Origin: Bacteroidota bacterium
Lineage (GTDB): Bacteria; Bacteroidota; Bacteroidia; Bacteroidales; Bacteroidaceae
Length of the DNA: 15,918 nucleotides
Direction: 5' to 3'
NCBI GenBank assembly: GCA_023415545.1
Contig: JAEZKJ010000077.1
Location: forward strand, 1-15,918
The position numbers and the translations under genes are program-made. Of the stretch, positions 1 through 8,344 are shown piece by piece. Numbering within the stretch: the first letter of the stretch is position 1; the number at the start of each line of letters is the position of its first letter. The notes beneath the pieces were generated by a model. It saw only the letters and a program-made list of their open reading frames with translations, did not search any database and was not told the DNA's origin.

Positions 1-3000
1 AGAATAAATTCAGCATAATTTTCATATATATTTTTATCCTTTGATAATACGATAGTAAAACAACTACCTGTTCCAACAACACTTTCTACTTTTATTTCAG
101 CTTTATGAATGTCCGATAACTCCTTTACTAATGATAATCCTATACCGGTACTTGGAAGGTTAAATAAGTTATTATCGAGTAAAGTCTCAAATCTAACAAA
201 AAGAGAACTTTTTTTATTCTCAGAAATACCTATCCCTTGATCTTGAACCCCTACGGCAATATTACTTTCGTTTTCATGTACAAAAAGAGTAATCATTTTA
301 CCCTTTGGAGTATATTTAAAAGCATTTGAGAGCAGATTGAAAACTATTTTTTCCAATTTATCAGTATCAAACCATAATTTCAACTCATCTTTCTCACTTT
401 GGAAAATAAAATCTATATTATGTTCCTTTGCCAGAGAGTCAAAATTTTCCATTATATGTTTAACAAAAGGTACTACATCAATATATTCAACCTGTAGTTT
501 CATCTTATTCTTTTGTATTTTGCGAAAATCAAGAATTTGATTAACTAATCTAAGCATCCTATCACTATTCTTCTCAACAAGTTGCAACTGTTCACGTACA
601 TCATTGGGTAATGATTGATTTTTCATAACCAACTCCAAAGGGCCGGTGATAAGAGTCAATGGAGTACGTAACTCATGAGATATATTTGTAAAAAAGCGTA
701 ATTTAATATCTGTTATCTTTTGTTCAACAGTTACTTCATGTTTTAATCTATAAATAGTAAATAATATATATACACAGATTAAGAATATAATGATAAACAA
801 TATAACATAAAGAACTATAGCTATAGGTGTTTCCCAGAAAGATGGTAATATTACTATATCAATATATCTGTCATTATTTACCCAAACACCATCTCCATTA
901 GTTGATTTTACATGTAATGTATATTTACCAGGAGACAGATTTGTATATGTTGCACTTCTTTGATTTCCAACATAATTCCAATCATTATCGAATCCCTTAA
1001 GAGTATATGCGTATTTTATATTGTTTGTTGAAGTCATATCCAGAGCAGCAAAAGTTATAGAGAAGACATTATGCTCAGGCAAGAGAGTTATTTTATTAGC
1101 TGAATTAATATTATTATCAAGGATTTTGTTGCCATCACCAGGTACAATAAGTTTGTTACAAACTTTTAAATCAATTAAAGCCAATGGAGGAACAAAATCA
1201 CTTTTATTTGTCATTTGTGGATTAAACTTCAATATACCTTTTGAAGTTCCAAACAGTAGTTCATTATTCGATAATCTGACAGAAGTTCCCTCTTCAAAAC
1301 GTACCTTGGTACCAAAGTCTCTTTCATTATAATTTTCAAATATATTTTTATCAGGATAAAATTTTGATAAACCGCTTTCGGTACTTATCCAGAAATTCCC
1401 ACTATCATCTTCTTCTATAGATAGTAATATATCCGATAAAAGACCATCATTAATAGTATATGATTTGAAATGGGCTAACCCCATGTTGTCTATTGAAGTA
1501 AGTTTATTCAAACCACCACCAAAAGTAGCAAAGTAAAGCTCCCCTTTTTTTGAAACTATAGTTTTATAAACATTACTGTTTATGAAGCAATCCTTACTTC
1601 CCGGAATATTTGAATATATGTAATATTTTATATGTTGAGGAGATTTAAAATCATCTTTGAATCTTATTAATCCATCATTCGTAGATACCCATAAATTCCC
1701 TTTAGTGTCGGAAGTAATATGTCTAACCCTGTAACAATTATCTATTGGATAGCCCTTTAAATTATTTCTACTATTAATGAAAACGTATTTTCCACTCTTA
1801 TCTTTATCGATATAATTTATTCCTTCGCCGAAAGTTGCAATCCAAATTCTACCATGTCTATCTTGATGAATATAGTATACACTGTTACTGCTAATACTAA
1901 AAATGTCATCACGATTATATTCGAATCTTGTAATTTTATAATGATTTTTATCTTTAGGTTCCAATAAAATAATACCTCTACCCTTGGTGCCAATCCATAT
2001 ATTATCATTTTTATCCTGCATAATATGGTAAGCCACACCATCAATCATTTCCCCTGTTTTTGAAATTGTTCCACTAGAATTTAAAAAACCTAAATATTCA
2101 TTTGTTGTACTATATAACTCAATTTTACTATTTCTTTTTGCAACCCAAACTCTCCCATATTTATCTTGAAAGAGTGCTCTAACTGTATTTTCAGTAAGAT
2201 CCTGATTATTATTAGATTGATTAAATAATTTAAAATGTGAACCATAGAAAGAAATTTTTTCCAATCCTTTAGAATGCGTACAGATCCATAAATTGCCCTG
2301 CTTATCCGAAAACATAGAGTGAACTTTGTTTGAAAATTTCCAATCTTTTGATTTAGGATCATTAAAGAATGGACGTAAAATAGAGTTTTCTCTATCATAC
2401 CATCCTAATCCTCCACCATTAGGATGAACCCAAAGATTACCATTTACATCCTCACAAATATGAAACGATGGATACGATTTTTCAGCACCCATGGCATCAA
2501 CACTCATATATTCAATATTATACTTTTTTAAATTAGGATTGAAATGAGCAACACTTCCTTTTTCGAGTGTTTCAAACCATATTTCATCAAATTTGTCTAC
2601 ATAAACAGAATTTATTAATGCAGACGTGATATTTTTTAATGTAGAGATATTATAAAGCTCATCTTTTCCTGTTTTGATATTATGAATTATAAAACCGGAT
2701 GAAGAAGTAGTAAATATTATATTTCCATTACTCAATTTATTAATTGCAACGACATCATCTTTTAAAGATAAATTTATAAGAGTAAATTCATCTTTGGATG
2801 TAGAATATTTCCAAACTCTACCATTATTAGAGCCAAAATATATATATCCTCTAGTAACACAGCTTGAAAAAAATGGTTGTCTATTCTCTTTACTATCATT
2901 ATGTCGATCAACAAAATAAAATATTGGATTTTTACTCTCATCATTACTTATACGAACCAATCCATTATTTGTTACCAACCACTCGTTATTGTTGTAATCT

Positions 3001-3545
3001 TCAATAACATCTTTTACTTTAGCTTTATATCCATCAGTTTGATTGACAGCATAATCATTCCATTTAATAGTAAAATCGATAGGATTAGTTTTAACACGAA
3101 TTGCTCCATTACCTTCAGCTATAATCCAAACAGTGCCGTTAGAAAGAGTTTTAATATCCAAGCAATCCATCTGACCATCTTCTGTACCACAGGTTACAGG
3201 TTCAAAATACTCATTCTTTTTATCTAGCCTATAAACTCTTTTATCATATGTTAAAGCCCAAACATAATTATATTTATCAACCTTCAATAAATCCACTCTA
3301 TTATTAGAAAGTCCAATTTTATTACCTTGTCTTGCTTTGTAAACCTTAAAATCATATCCATCGAATTTATTAATACCATCCCATGTAGAGAACCACATAA
3401 ACCCATCATTGTCCTGAGCAATACTCATTATAGAATTTTGGGATAATCCCTGCTCGGAAGAGTAGTGTGTAAATATATTATTAGGCTGAGCCAATGATTT
3501 AAATGAGATAAAAATCATTGACATAATTAAGAAAACGTTTTTCAT
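1..3545 (-). CDS. Hybrid two-component system sensor (HTCS-type), 3' end outside window
   Basis: The minus-strand frame from ATG at 3545 is open to the window edge, at least 1181 codons; I checked it triplet by triplet for stops. It begins with a signal peptide (about residues 1-20, ending SLAQ). Roughly 800 residues of beta-propeller repeats follow, with the usual sensor phrasing such as DNDGFMWFSTWDGINKFDGY near the N-terminus and later GNLWVS, GRIWIATFGEGI and DNIWIGTK. A Y_Y_Y-type immunoglobulin-like domain (LKGFDNDWNYVG, LSPGKYTLHVK) comes next, then one membrane helix (about 908-932). The histidine kinase core has the H-box NISHELRTPLTLI with phospho-acceptor His957, the N-box NLLSNAFKYTP (Asn1070, Asn1074), the G1 box DQGIGI (Asp1102) and the G2 box GTGSCF. 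The coding sequence leaves the window just after the ATPase domain, so the receiver and AraC-type DNA-binding domains expected for an HTCS are inferred, not seen. It lies 38 bp behind the CE12-CE8 gene and probably senses a pectin oligosaccharide in the periplasm and controls this locus. Confidence 0.93.
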   Translation of the reverse strand, partial: MKNVFLIMSMIFISFKSLAQPNNIFTHYSSEQGLSQNSIMSIAQDNDGFMWFSTWDGINKFDGYDFKVYKARQGNKIGLSNNRVDLLKVDKYNYVWALTYDKRVYRLDKKNEYFEPVTCGTEDGQMDCLDIKTLSNGTVWIIAEGNGAIRVKTNPIDFTIKWNDYAVNQTDGYKAKVKDVIEDYNNNEWLVTNNGLVRISNDESKNPIFYFVDRHNDSKENRQPFFSSCVTRGYIYFGSNNGRVWKYSTSKDEFTLINLSLKDDVVAINKLSNGNIIFTTSSSGFIIHNIKTGKDELYNISTLKNITSALINSVYVDKFDEIWFETLEKGSVAHFNPNLKKYNIEYMSVDAMGAEKSYPSFHICEDVNGNLWVHPNGGGLGWYDRENSILRPFFNDPKSKDWKFSNKVHSMFSDKQGNLWICTHSKGLEKISFYGSHFKLFNQSNNNQDLTENTVRALFQDKYGRVWVAKRNSKIELYSTTNEYLGFLNSSGTISKTGEMIDGVAYHIMQDKNDNIWIGTKGRGIILLEPKDKNHYKITRFEYNRDDIFSISSNSVYYIHQDRHGRIWIATFGEGINYIDKDKSGKYVFINSRNNLKGYPIDNCYRVRHITSDTKGNLWVSTNDGLIRFKDDFKSPQHIKYYIYSNIPGSKDCFINSNVYKTIVSKKGELYFATFGGGLNKLTSIDNMGLAHFKSYTINDGLLSDILLSIEEDDSGNFWISTESGLSKFYPDKNIFENYNERDFGTKVRFEEGTSVRLSNNELLFGTSKGILKFNPQMTNKSDFVPPLALIDLKVCNKLIVPGDGNKILDNNINSANKITLLPEHNVFSITFAALDMTSTNNIKYAYTLKGFDNDWNYVGNQRSATYTNLSPGKYTLHVKSTNGDGVWVNNDRYIDIVILPSFWETPIAIVLYVILFIIIFLICVYILFTIYRLKHEVTVEQKITDIKLRFFTNISHELRTPLTLITGPLELVMKNQSLPNDVREQLQLVEKNSDRMLRLVNQILDFRKIQKNKMKLQVEYIDVVPFVKHIMENFDSLAKEHNIDFIFQSEKDELKLWFDTDKLEKIVFNLLSNAFKYTPKGKMITLFVHENESNIAVGVQDQGIGISENKKSSLFVRFETLLDNNLFNLPSTGIGLSLVKELSDIHKAEIKVESVVGTGSCFTIVLSKDKNIYENYAEFI

Positions 3546-3583
3546 TGAATATTAGAATATTAAAAAGAGTCCTAAGTTAGATA

Positions 3584-5311
3584 TTATCTTTTAATATCTT
3601 TAATTAAAGAGTTACCGTTTTTATATGGATTCCACCCATCGTTACCTGCAAGTATCTTTTCCGGACTATAATTATCTATTTTATTAAGTTTTTTCCCAAA
3701 TTTTGCTCTCTTATCCATACTAGCACCCTCTCCGTAGCTATGATATTCAGCATAAAAAACATTCTTTTCGGCATCCTTTTTATCCCAATTATTCCATCCT
3801 AAAGGAGATATATGTTTGTCCATATTACAATTGATAAAAACAGCTTTAGCATATGGTCGCCAAGGACGGGATAAGAAAACGTTTTCAACATCTCTACCGC
3901 CTATCATACTGCAATTTATAAAAACATATCCGTATAATTTACCCTTATCAGTAGCAGGAGCAGTAATATAACCATTCCCAATACTCTTTATTATGCAATT
4001 CATAAAAAGAGCTGTAGACCATCCAAAGATAAAATCAACAGTACCCTCTATGTAACAATTTTCATAATATTGACGACTATCTTTACCATATGTATATAAT
4101 GTATCTTGATTTCCTAAAAAACGGCAATTTTTGAAGTATGCCCTATCTCCGTCAACGAAACAAGCTACAGCCTGGCCTACTCTACCGGCTGAATTTTCAA
4201 AAGTTATATTCTCTGCATAGAAATCAGGTGGATAAATATAACAAGTCGATGATCCGGATGTAGACATCTCCTCACCAAATATATTATTTTTGGAAGCGTA
4301 ATCGTTGTGAGTAATAACTGTCCCCTCTTCACCTATTAAAGAAACGCCTAATTTAGATGCTGGTATTACAACCTTTTCATCATACACACTTTTTTTTACT
4401 AATATAGTTGTCCTGTTACTCTTACGGAAATCCGGAACAGCATTTATTGCATCTTGAATTGTGTAGAAATCACCACATCCATCTTTTGATACAACAAAAT
4501 CGTAATGTTTAACATATTTCGCTAATTCCGGTATTTTCTTTGTTATCTCATCAATAGCCAACGATGCTACTTTACGTGCTCCATACACATTTAAATGTGT
4601 ATTATCCTTTTTCCCCTTAGGTGCAAAAGCATATCTGTTTTCCTCTATCCACATATAAATTTTTTTAGACTTTTCTGCCCCCATACCTTGAACTAAATTA
4701 TGTGTTGAGCTATTAAGATCGATAAATGGTATATCCATCTTTCTAGCTACGTCACGTGGAGAAATAAGATATTTTCCGTGAGTATCAATAAGTTTTTCAC
4801 CTTCAATTTGGTTATTTATAATATTATCCTTCTCTTTATAATTATCACTCTTTGTTATACTGTCGCCTATGGCAAAATTTCGTCTTACTATTGAATTAAA
4901 TAAAACCGGGAATCCACCTTTTTCAATTGTCTCTTTTGCAAATTTCTCAAGGTTAGCATCAAAAGTTGTGCCTGGATCTGTGTGTCTATCAATATTCTGT
5001 TTTTCATCATTATGACCAAATTGAATAAAAACATAATCTCCTGGTTTTATCTTTTTTAAAACAATATCCCATAAACCTTCGTCAATGAAACTTTTCGAAC
5101 TACGACCATTTTTTGCATGATTTTCAATTTCCACTTCGCAACTAAAAAATCCAGGAAGCATTTGTCCCCAACCTCTCTCTTGGTTGTCAGCTTCAAGTGA
5201 TTTATTTGCCATAGTAGAGTCACCTATGGTAAATATTGTTATCTTACCATATGATGAAAACGAGAAAAGGAGAAAGAATAATATTATTGATATAATTGAT
5301 TTATAATTCAT
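3584..5311 (-). CDS. Two-domain pectin esterase: CE12-type acetylesterase fused to CE8-type pectin methylesterase
   Basis: This 575-residue secreted protein has a signal peptide (about 1-22, FSSYG). Residues about 24-265 are an SGNH/GDSL hydrolase of the rhamnogalacturonan acetylesterase type: GDS at 30-32 (nucleophile Ser32), NGRSS at 68-72 (block II Gly69), GHND at 99-102 (Asn101) and DNTH at 236-239 (Asp236, His239). Residues about 270-565 are a pectin methylesterase beta-helix: GQAVA (Gln380), NQDTLY (Gln402, Asp403), GTVDFIFG (catalytic Asp426) and LSRPW (Arg482), then LGWNNWD near the C-terminus. All expected catalytic residues of both halves are present, so both should be active. The acetylesterase half should remove acetyl groups from pectin and the methylesterase half methyl esters from galacturonate, in the periplasm or outside. 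It starts 7 bp after the alpha/beta-hydrolase stop and is 38 bp before the sensor gene, so it belongs to the pectate lyase operon. Which pectin backbone the acetylesterase half prefers cannot be read from sequence. Confidence 0.93.
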   Translation of the reverse strand: MNYKSIISIILFFLLFSFSSYGKITIFTIGDSTMANKSLEADNQERGWGQMLPGFFSCEVEIENHAKNGRSSKSFIDEGLWDIVLKKIKPGDYVFIQFGHNDEKQNIDRHTDPGTTFDANLEKFAKETIEKGGFPVLFNSIVRRNFAIGDSITKSDNYKEKDNIINNQIEGEKLIDTHGKYLISPRDVARKMDIPFIDLNSSTHNLVQGMGAEKSKKIYMWIEENRYAFAPKGKKDNTHLNVYGARKVASLAIDEITKKIPELAKYVKHYDFVVSKDGCGDFYTIQDAINAVPDFRKSNRTTILVKKSVYDEKVVIPASKLGVSLIGEEGTVITHNDYASKNNIFGEEMSTSGSSTCYIYPPDFYAENITFENSAGRVGQAVACFVDGDRAYFKNCRFLGNQDTLYTYGKDSRQYYENCYIEGTVDFIFGWSTALFMNCIIKSIGNGYITAPATDKGKLYGYVFINCSMIGGRDVENVFLSRPWRPYAKAVFINCNMDKHISPLGWNNWDKKDAEKNVFYAEYHSYGEGASMDKRAKFGKKLNKIDNYSPEKILAGNDGWNPYKNGNSLIKDIKR

Positions 5312-5318
5312 AGAATCA

Positions 5319-6473
5319 TTATTTTAAATTGTTATCAAAGAAATTTAAGATTGTTTTTTGAACATCTTTACTACAGAAGTGTGGGATATCATTCATCATA
5401 GTAACTAAATTATCCTCTTTACCACTTGCTTTCCAAACCTTATGCATCTCATTAAAAGCATCTATACTACCTTGAACAGGAAATAGCTTATCTCTTTTCC
5501 CATTGATAAAGAGTGCAGGTTTTGGTGCAGCTATTGAAGCAACATGAGGGTAATCCATAAAATTGCGAATATTAGGTATTATCATTGAATATGCCGAACC
5601 ACCTTTATTCTGATTATTTGAAAGTGTCATTAAACTATCGGTAGTGTTCATCCAACATACAGCTGCAGAGGCTTTAACAATATCAGTAGCAGCCGAAAGC
5701 ATCCAAGCCCTATGTGCTCCCATAGAAAAACCCATAGTTCCAATCTTGCTCTTGTTTACTATAGGTAACGAAGAAAGGAATTCAGCACTGTTAATATCGT
5801 CCCACACAATGAAACTGCCCCATGACATCCCCATTTGTAACATATTTGCTGCTAAAGCTTGTTGAGAATCATATCTTACACCCTCTTTTCTTCCTCTTTC
5901 ACCCCAGAATAGTGCATCTAACACTAAAACTACATATCCATTAGATGCTAAATAATCGCCTACATATTGACCATCATAACATTTATCTGCCCAAGCGTCA
6001 GCCTCTGAAAGAATAATACTATCTACATGAAAAGGTCGAACCATTTTCTCTTTACCAATTATGAACTTTGCTCCATGATCGTGTAAAAGTAAAACAGCTG
6101 GGAAAGGTCCTTCACCATTAGGAACAAGCAAATAAGCTGGTACCCTACTATATTGTGATAAATTGAACTCTATTTTCTCAACTTTATAACCATTTCTATT
6201 CTCTGATTCTAAAACCATCATATCATATGATGATGATTTTAAAAGTGCTGGTTTGATACAATCAAAAAGAATGTTTCTAGCTCTCTTTTTCCATTTACTA
6301 AAAGAATAATCTGAATTATTAAAAGAAAAAGGATAAGTTAATCGGTTTTTCATCTGTTGATAAAAAATAGGCATATCATTTTGTAACTCATAACGTTTAA
6401 TACTATCCGATTGTGAATACAAGTTAGAACTTAATATCAAACTAACAAAGTAAAAAATAGCTTTAAGCTTCAT
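5319..6473 (-). CDS. Secreted alpha/beta-hydrolase esterase (Abhydrolase_7 / acetyl-xylan-esterase-like)
   Basis: This 384-residue protein has a signal peptide (about 1-20, SNLYS then Q). The alpha/beta-hydrolase core shows PAVLLLHDHGAKF (126-138, oxyanion region), the nucleophile elbow GFSMG (248-252, Ser250), GKRDKLF with the probable acid Asp328, and DIPHF with His365. The HDHG...GKEK pattern after the first core strand is typical of the dienelactone hydrolase/Abhydrolase_7 group annotated in Bacteroidota as carbohydrate esterases. Lying 9 bp downstream of the pectate lyase and 7 bp before the CE12-CE8 gene, it most likely removes an acyl or methyl group from pectin fragments. Family CE19, founded by a Bacteroides pectin methylesterase from a rhamnogalacturonan-II locus, is one candidate assignment. 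An acetylesterase is the other. The catalytic fold is clear; the substrate is inference from context. Confidence 0.85.
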   Translation of the reverse strand: MKLKAIFYFVSLILSSNLYSQSDSIKRYELQNDMPIFYQQMKNRLTYPFSFNNSDYSFSKWKKRARNILFDCIKPALLKSSSYDMMVLESENRNGYKVEKIEFNLSQYSRVPAYLLVPNGEGPFPAVLLLHDHGAKFIIGKEKMVRPFHVDSIILSEADAWADKCYDGQYVGDYLASNGYVVLVLDALFWGERGRKEGVRYDSQQALAANMLQMGMSWGSFIVWDDINSAEFLSSLPIVNKSKIGTMGFSMGAHRAWMLSAATDIVKASAAVCWMNTTDSLMTLSNNQNKGGSAYSMIIPNIRNFMDYPHVASIAAPKPALFINGKRDKLFPVQGSIDAFNEMHKVWKASGKEDNLVTMMNDIPHFCSKDVQKTILNFFDNNLK

Positions 6474-6482
6474 AATATTCTA

Positions 6483-8141
6483 TTATTTTATAGAGTAGAT
6501 AAGTGTAGTCATATTATTGATAAATGTTGCTGTAGATATTCCCATAACAGGTTTTTCACTACTGTAGGGAGATGTATCGAATTCATCACCAACCATAGTA
6601 GTAGCATATTTAGTTTCATCACTCTTTATATCGACGTTATCACTATTCTCTTTGTATGGGTTAGAAATCTGTTTCAGTTGTGATAACCAATATCCCTCTT
6701 TATGAAATTCTTTAATAATCTTTTCTACAGACTCTGCTTGAGCTTTTGTGTAAGGTTTAAAATAATATCTGTCAACTTCTACCGACTTATTATTTTTAAA
6801 AAATGTATTTTTTACAATCTCTTCTTGTGGAATGGATAAGGCATTTTGATATGCTTTTTTTAATGTTTCTACATTTATAAAAATAGCAGAGCTATAGTGT
6901 GCAATAGTATTCTCTATATTTTGATCAGTATAATAAAATCCATTTTTCACATTACTACCTTTACGATGTACATACAATGGTTTACCACTTTCAGGATCAA
7001 CAAATCGTGGAACAAGAATAATGTTTTTATCTTTCAAGCTGTGTCCCCATTTAGAAAGGTCAGGCTCGGAAAGTTTTTGTGATTCGATAAAGTTTATCGC
7101 TGAAGGAATACCTGATAAAAACTTTGTTTCACCTGTAAGTTTAAATAAATCAATCATTACTCCAATCATTCTAGCTGTAGTACCGGTATTTATACTTCGT
7201 GGCTCGTATGAACGGCCATGTGCAGGATTCAAATCATCAACATTATATTGGTCAGACCATCCTGCGTAAGGTTGACCTTGTTGTAATAATAGCATTAAAT
7301 TCATCGCTCTCATTATAGGTTCTTTAAGATTAGACAAACCTAAAGCAGAGTAACACTGTAATAAAAAGTCAATATTTTCAGATATAACCCCATCATTAAG
7401 GGTAATAAAAGATGTATAGTCAGATTTACCTAAAAAAGGATGATTGTTCATAAGAGGATATCTTTGAGGCCATCCTCCAATAGAATATTGGCTCTTCAAA
7501 ACTAAATCAATGACTTTATCTAAAGATTCACGATAAGTAGGATCATACTTTTCAAGGTATAGTCTTAATAAAAATTTAGCTGCTTGAATAGTACCAGCAT
7601 CATCAAATGTTGCATTTCCATAATAGTGTTGGAACTCTTCAAGTCGCCATCCATTTTTCCCAATTTTTGAATACCAATCTTTCATAGATTGTTCTCCGTC
7701 AAAATCAAACATATAATTCCACCCTCCACAAGGTAACTGCCCCCATATAAGAGTATTTGCTATTCTTTTTGCACATTCATAGTAATATTCATCATTAGTG
7801 GCATGATATGCATCTATCATTAAATGTCCTACAGCAGGTGTACCGGGAGGCTGAATCCATACCATAGTACGTTTAGCTTCCATTTCACCCCAAGTTCTAG
7901 AAAAATCAGGCAGATAATTCCATACGAAACCTCCTTTATAACTTACTACATCCATCATATACCTCGATGCACTTTTCATAGTATTTAATATTTGAGAATT
8001 TTTATTATTCTGTCCACTTAAATTAAATATTGAACTAGACATAAAAAATATCAAGATGAAAATTTTTATATAGCGAGTTGATTTATTAAAAATTGACAAT
8101 GCTTTGTTAGCTAAAATATATGGGCAAAATGTATGTTTCAT
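6483..8141 (-). CDS. pelA: Secreted pectate lyase, PelA/PL10-like
   Basis: This 552-residue protein matches the PelA/Pel-15E pectate lyase family (PL10, an alpha/alpha-toroid lyase acting on polygalacturonate by calcium-assisted beta-elimination). Recognisable blocks are LPCGGWNYMFDF (136-147), ATFDDAGT (177-184), GGWPQRYP (222-229), ITLNDGV (246-252), GWSDQYN (294-300) and AHGRSYEPRSI (307-317). The block after that, where characterised members carry an ARFYE-like stretch followed by a RPIF-RDG stretch, reads PRFVDPESGKPLYVHRKG (378-395) and is clearly divergent. About 130 residues follow it. The signal peptide is unusually long (about 1-43) because the ATG lies 20-odd residues before the hydrophobic core; a TTG at 8099-8097 (residue 15) would give a more ordinary one. 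It is the first gene of a minus-strand operon with two esterases and the sensor, and is divergent from the cupin. Lyase family membership is fairly sure; product and exact substrate (bare polygalacturonate or a decorated form) are not. Confidence 0.87.
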   Translation of the reverse strand: MKHTFCPYILANKALSIFNKSTRYIKIFILIFFMSSSIFNLSGQNNKNSQILNTMKSASRYMMDVVSYKGGFVWNYLPDFSRTWGEMEAKRTMVWIQPPGTPAVGHLMIDAYHATNDEYYYECAKRIANTLIWGQLPCGGWNYMFDFDGEQSMKDWYSKIGKNGWRLEEFQHYYGNATFDDAGTIQAAKFLLRLYLEKYDPTYRESLDKVIDLVLKSQYSIGGWPQRYPLMNNHPFLGKSDYTSFITLNDGVISENIDFLLQCYSALGLSNLKEPIMRAMNLMLLLQQGQPYAGWSDQYNVDDLNPAHGRSYEPRSINTGTTARMIGVMIDLFKLTGETKFLSGIPSAINFIESQKLSEPDLSKWGHSLKDKNIILVPRFVDPESGKPLYVHRKGSNVKNGFYYTDQNIENTIAHYSSAIFINVETLKKAYQNALSIPQEEIVKNTFFKNNKSVEVDRYYFKPYTKAQAESVEKIIKEFHKEGYWLSQLKQISNPYKENSDNVDIKSDETKYATTMVGDEFDTSPYSSEKPVMGISTATFINNMTTLIYSIK

Positions 8142-8340
8142 TGTGTATTATATATAATATGATTAGATACAAAGTAAATGTTATTATATCGCATTACTCT
8201 CAATTAAAAGCCTTATTAATTACATTTTTTGTTCTAAATATGGTAATAATTGACATTATCACTATTATATTAAAATTGATTGTCTTTTTTATATTGATAA
8301 GAGGTATATTTGAGCTAAACAATATGAAAAAAATAATATT
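8142..8340. promoter_or_regulatory. Divergent promoter region between pectate lyase and cupin
   Basis: This 199-bp, extremely AT-rich gap separates two genes transcribed outward, so it should carry both promoters. On the plus strand TATATTTG at 8305-8312 fits the Bacteroidota -7 element (TAnnTTTG) exactly, and ATTG at 8279-8282 sits about where the -33 TTTG element belongs, predicting transcripts starting near 8319 for the cupin/epimerase pair. On the minus strand only a weak candidate is seen (TTACTTTG, complement of 8170-8177). I see no clear operator. The plus-strand open frame across this gap is low-complexity hydrophobic AT-rich noise and not a gene. Confidence 0.5.
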
Positions 8341-8344
8341 ATGA
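8324..8344 (+). other. Six-codon upstream frame (MKKIIL) overlapping the cupin start
   Basis: An ATG at 8324 opens the frame MKKIIL and stops at TGA 8342-8344, overlapping the cupin ATG (8341-8343) in an ATGA arrangement. It contains a run of seven A (8327-8333). MKKI is a typical start of a Bacteroidota signal peptide. Adding one A to the run would join this ATG in frame to the cupin as MKKNNIMNCIK. It could be a translationally coupled leader, a polymorphic or slippage-prone start, or chance. No ribosome binding site helps to decide. Confidence 0.3.

Noticed and set aside
1021..3227. Several short frames on both strands (for example 1021-1332, 1817-2044, 2090-2398, 2877-3227)
   Set aside because: They are shadows of the sensor gene, whose own minus-strand frame is continuously open through this region.
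3546..3583. Possible terminator or separate promoter between the fusion esterase and the sensor
   Set aside because: Only short AATATT palindromes occur; no stable stem with a T-run and no TAnnTTTG element was found in the 38 bp.
8120..8344. 74-codon hydrophobic plus-strand frame in the divergent gap
   Set aside because: It overlaps the pectate lyase start on the other strand, is composed of AT-rich hydrophobic codons, and overlaps a good promoter candidate for the cupin; it looks like intergenic noise.
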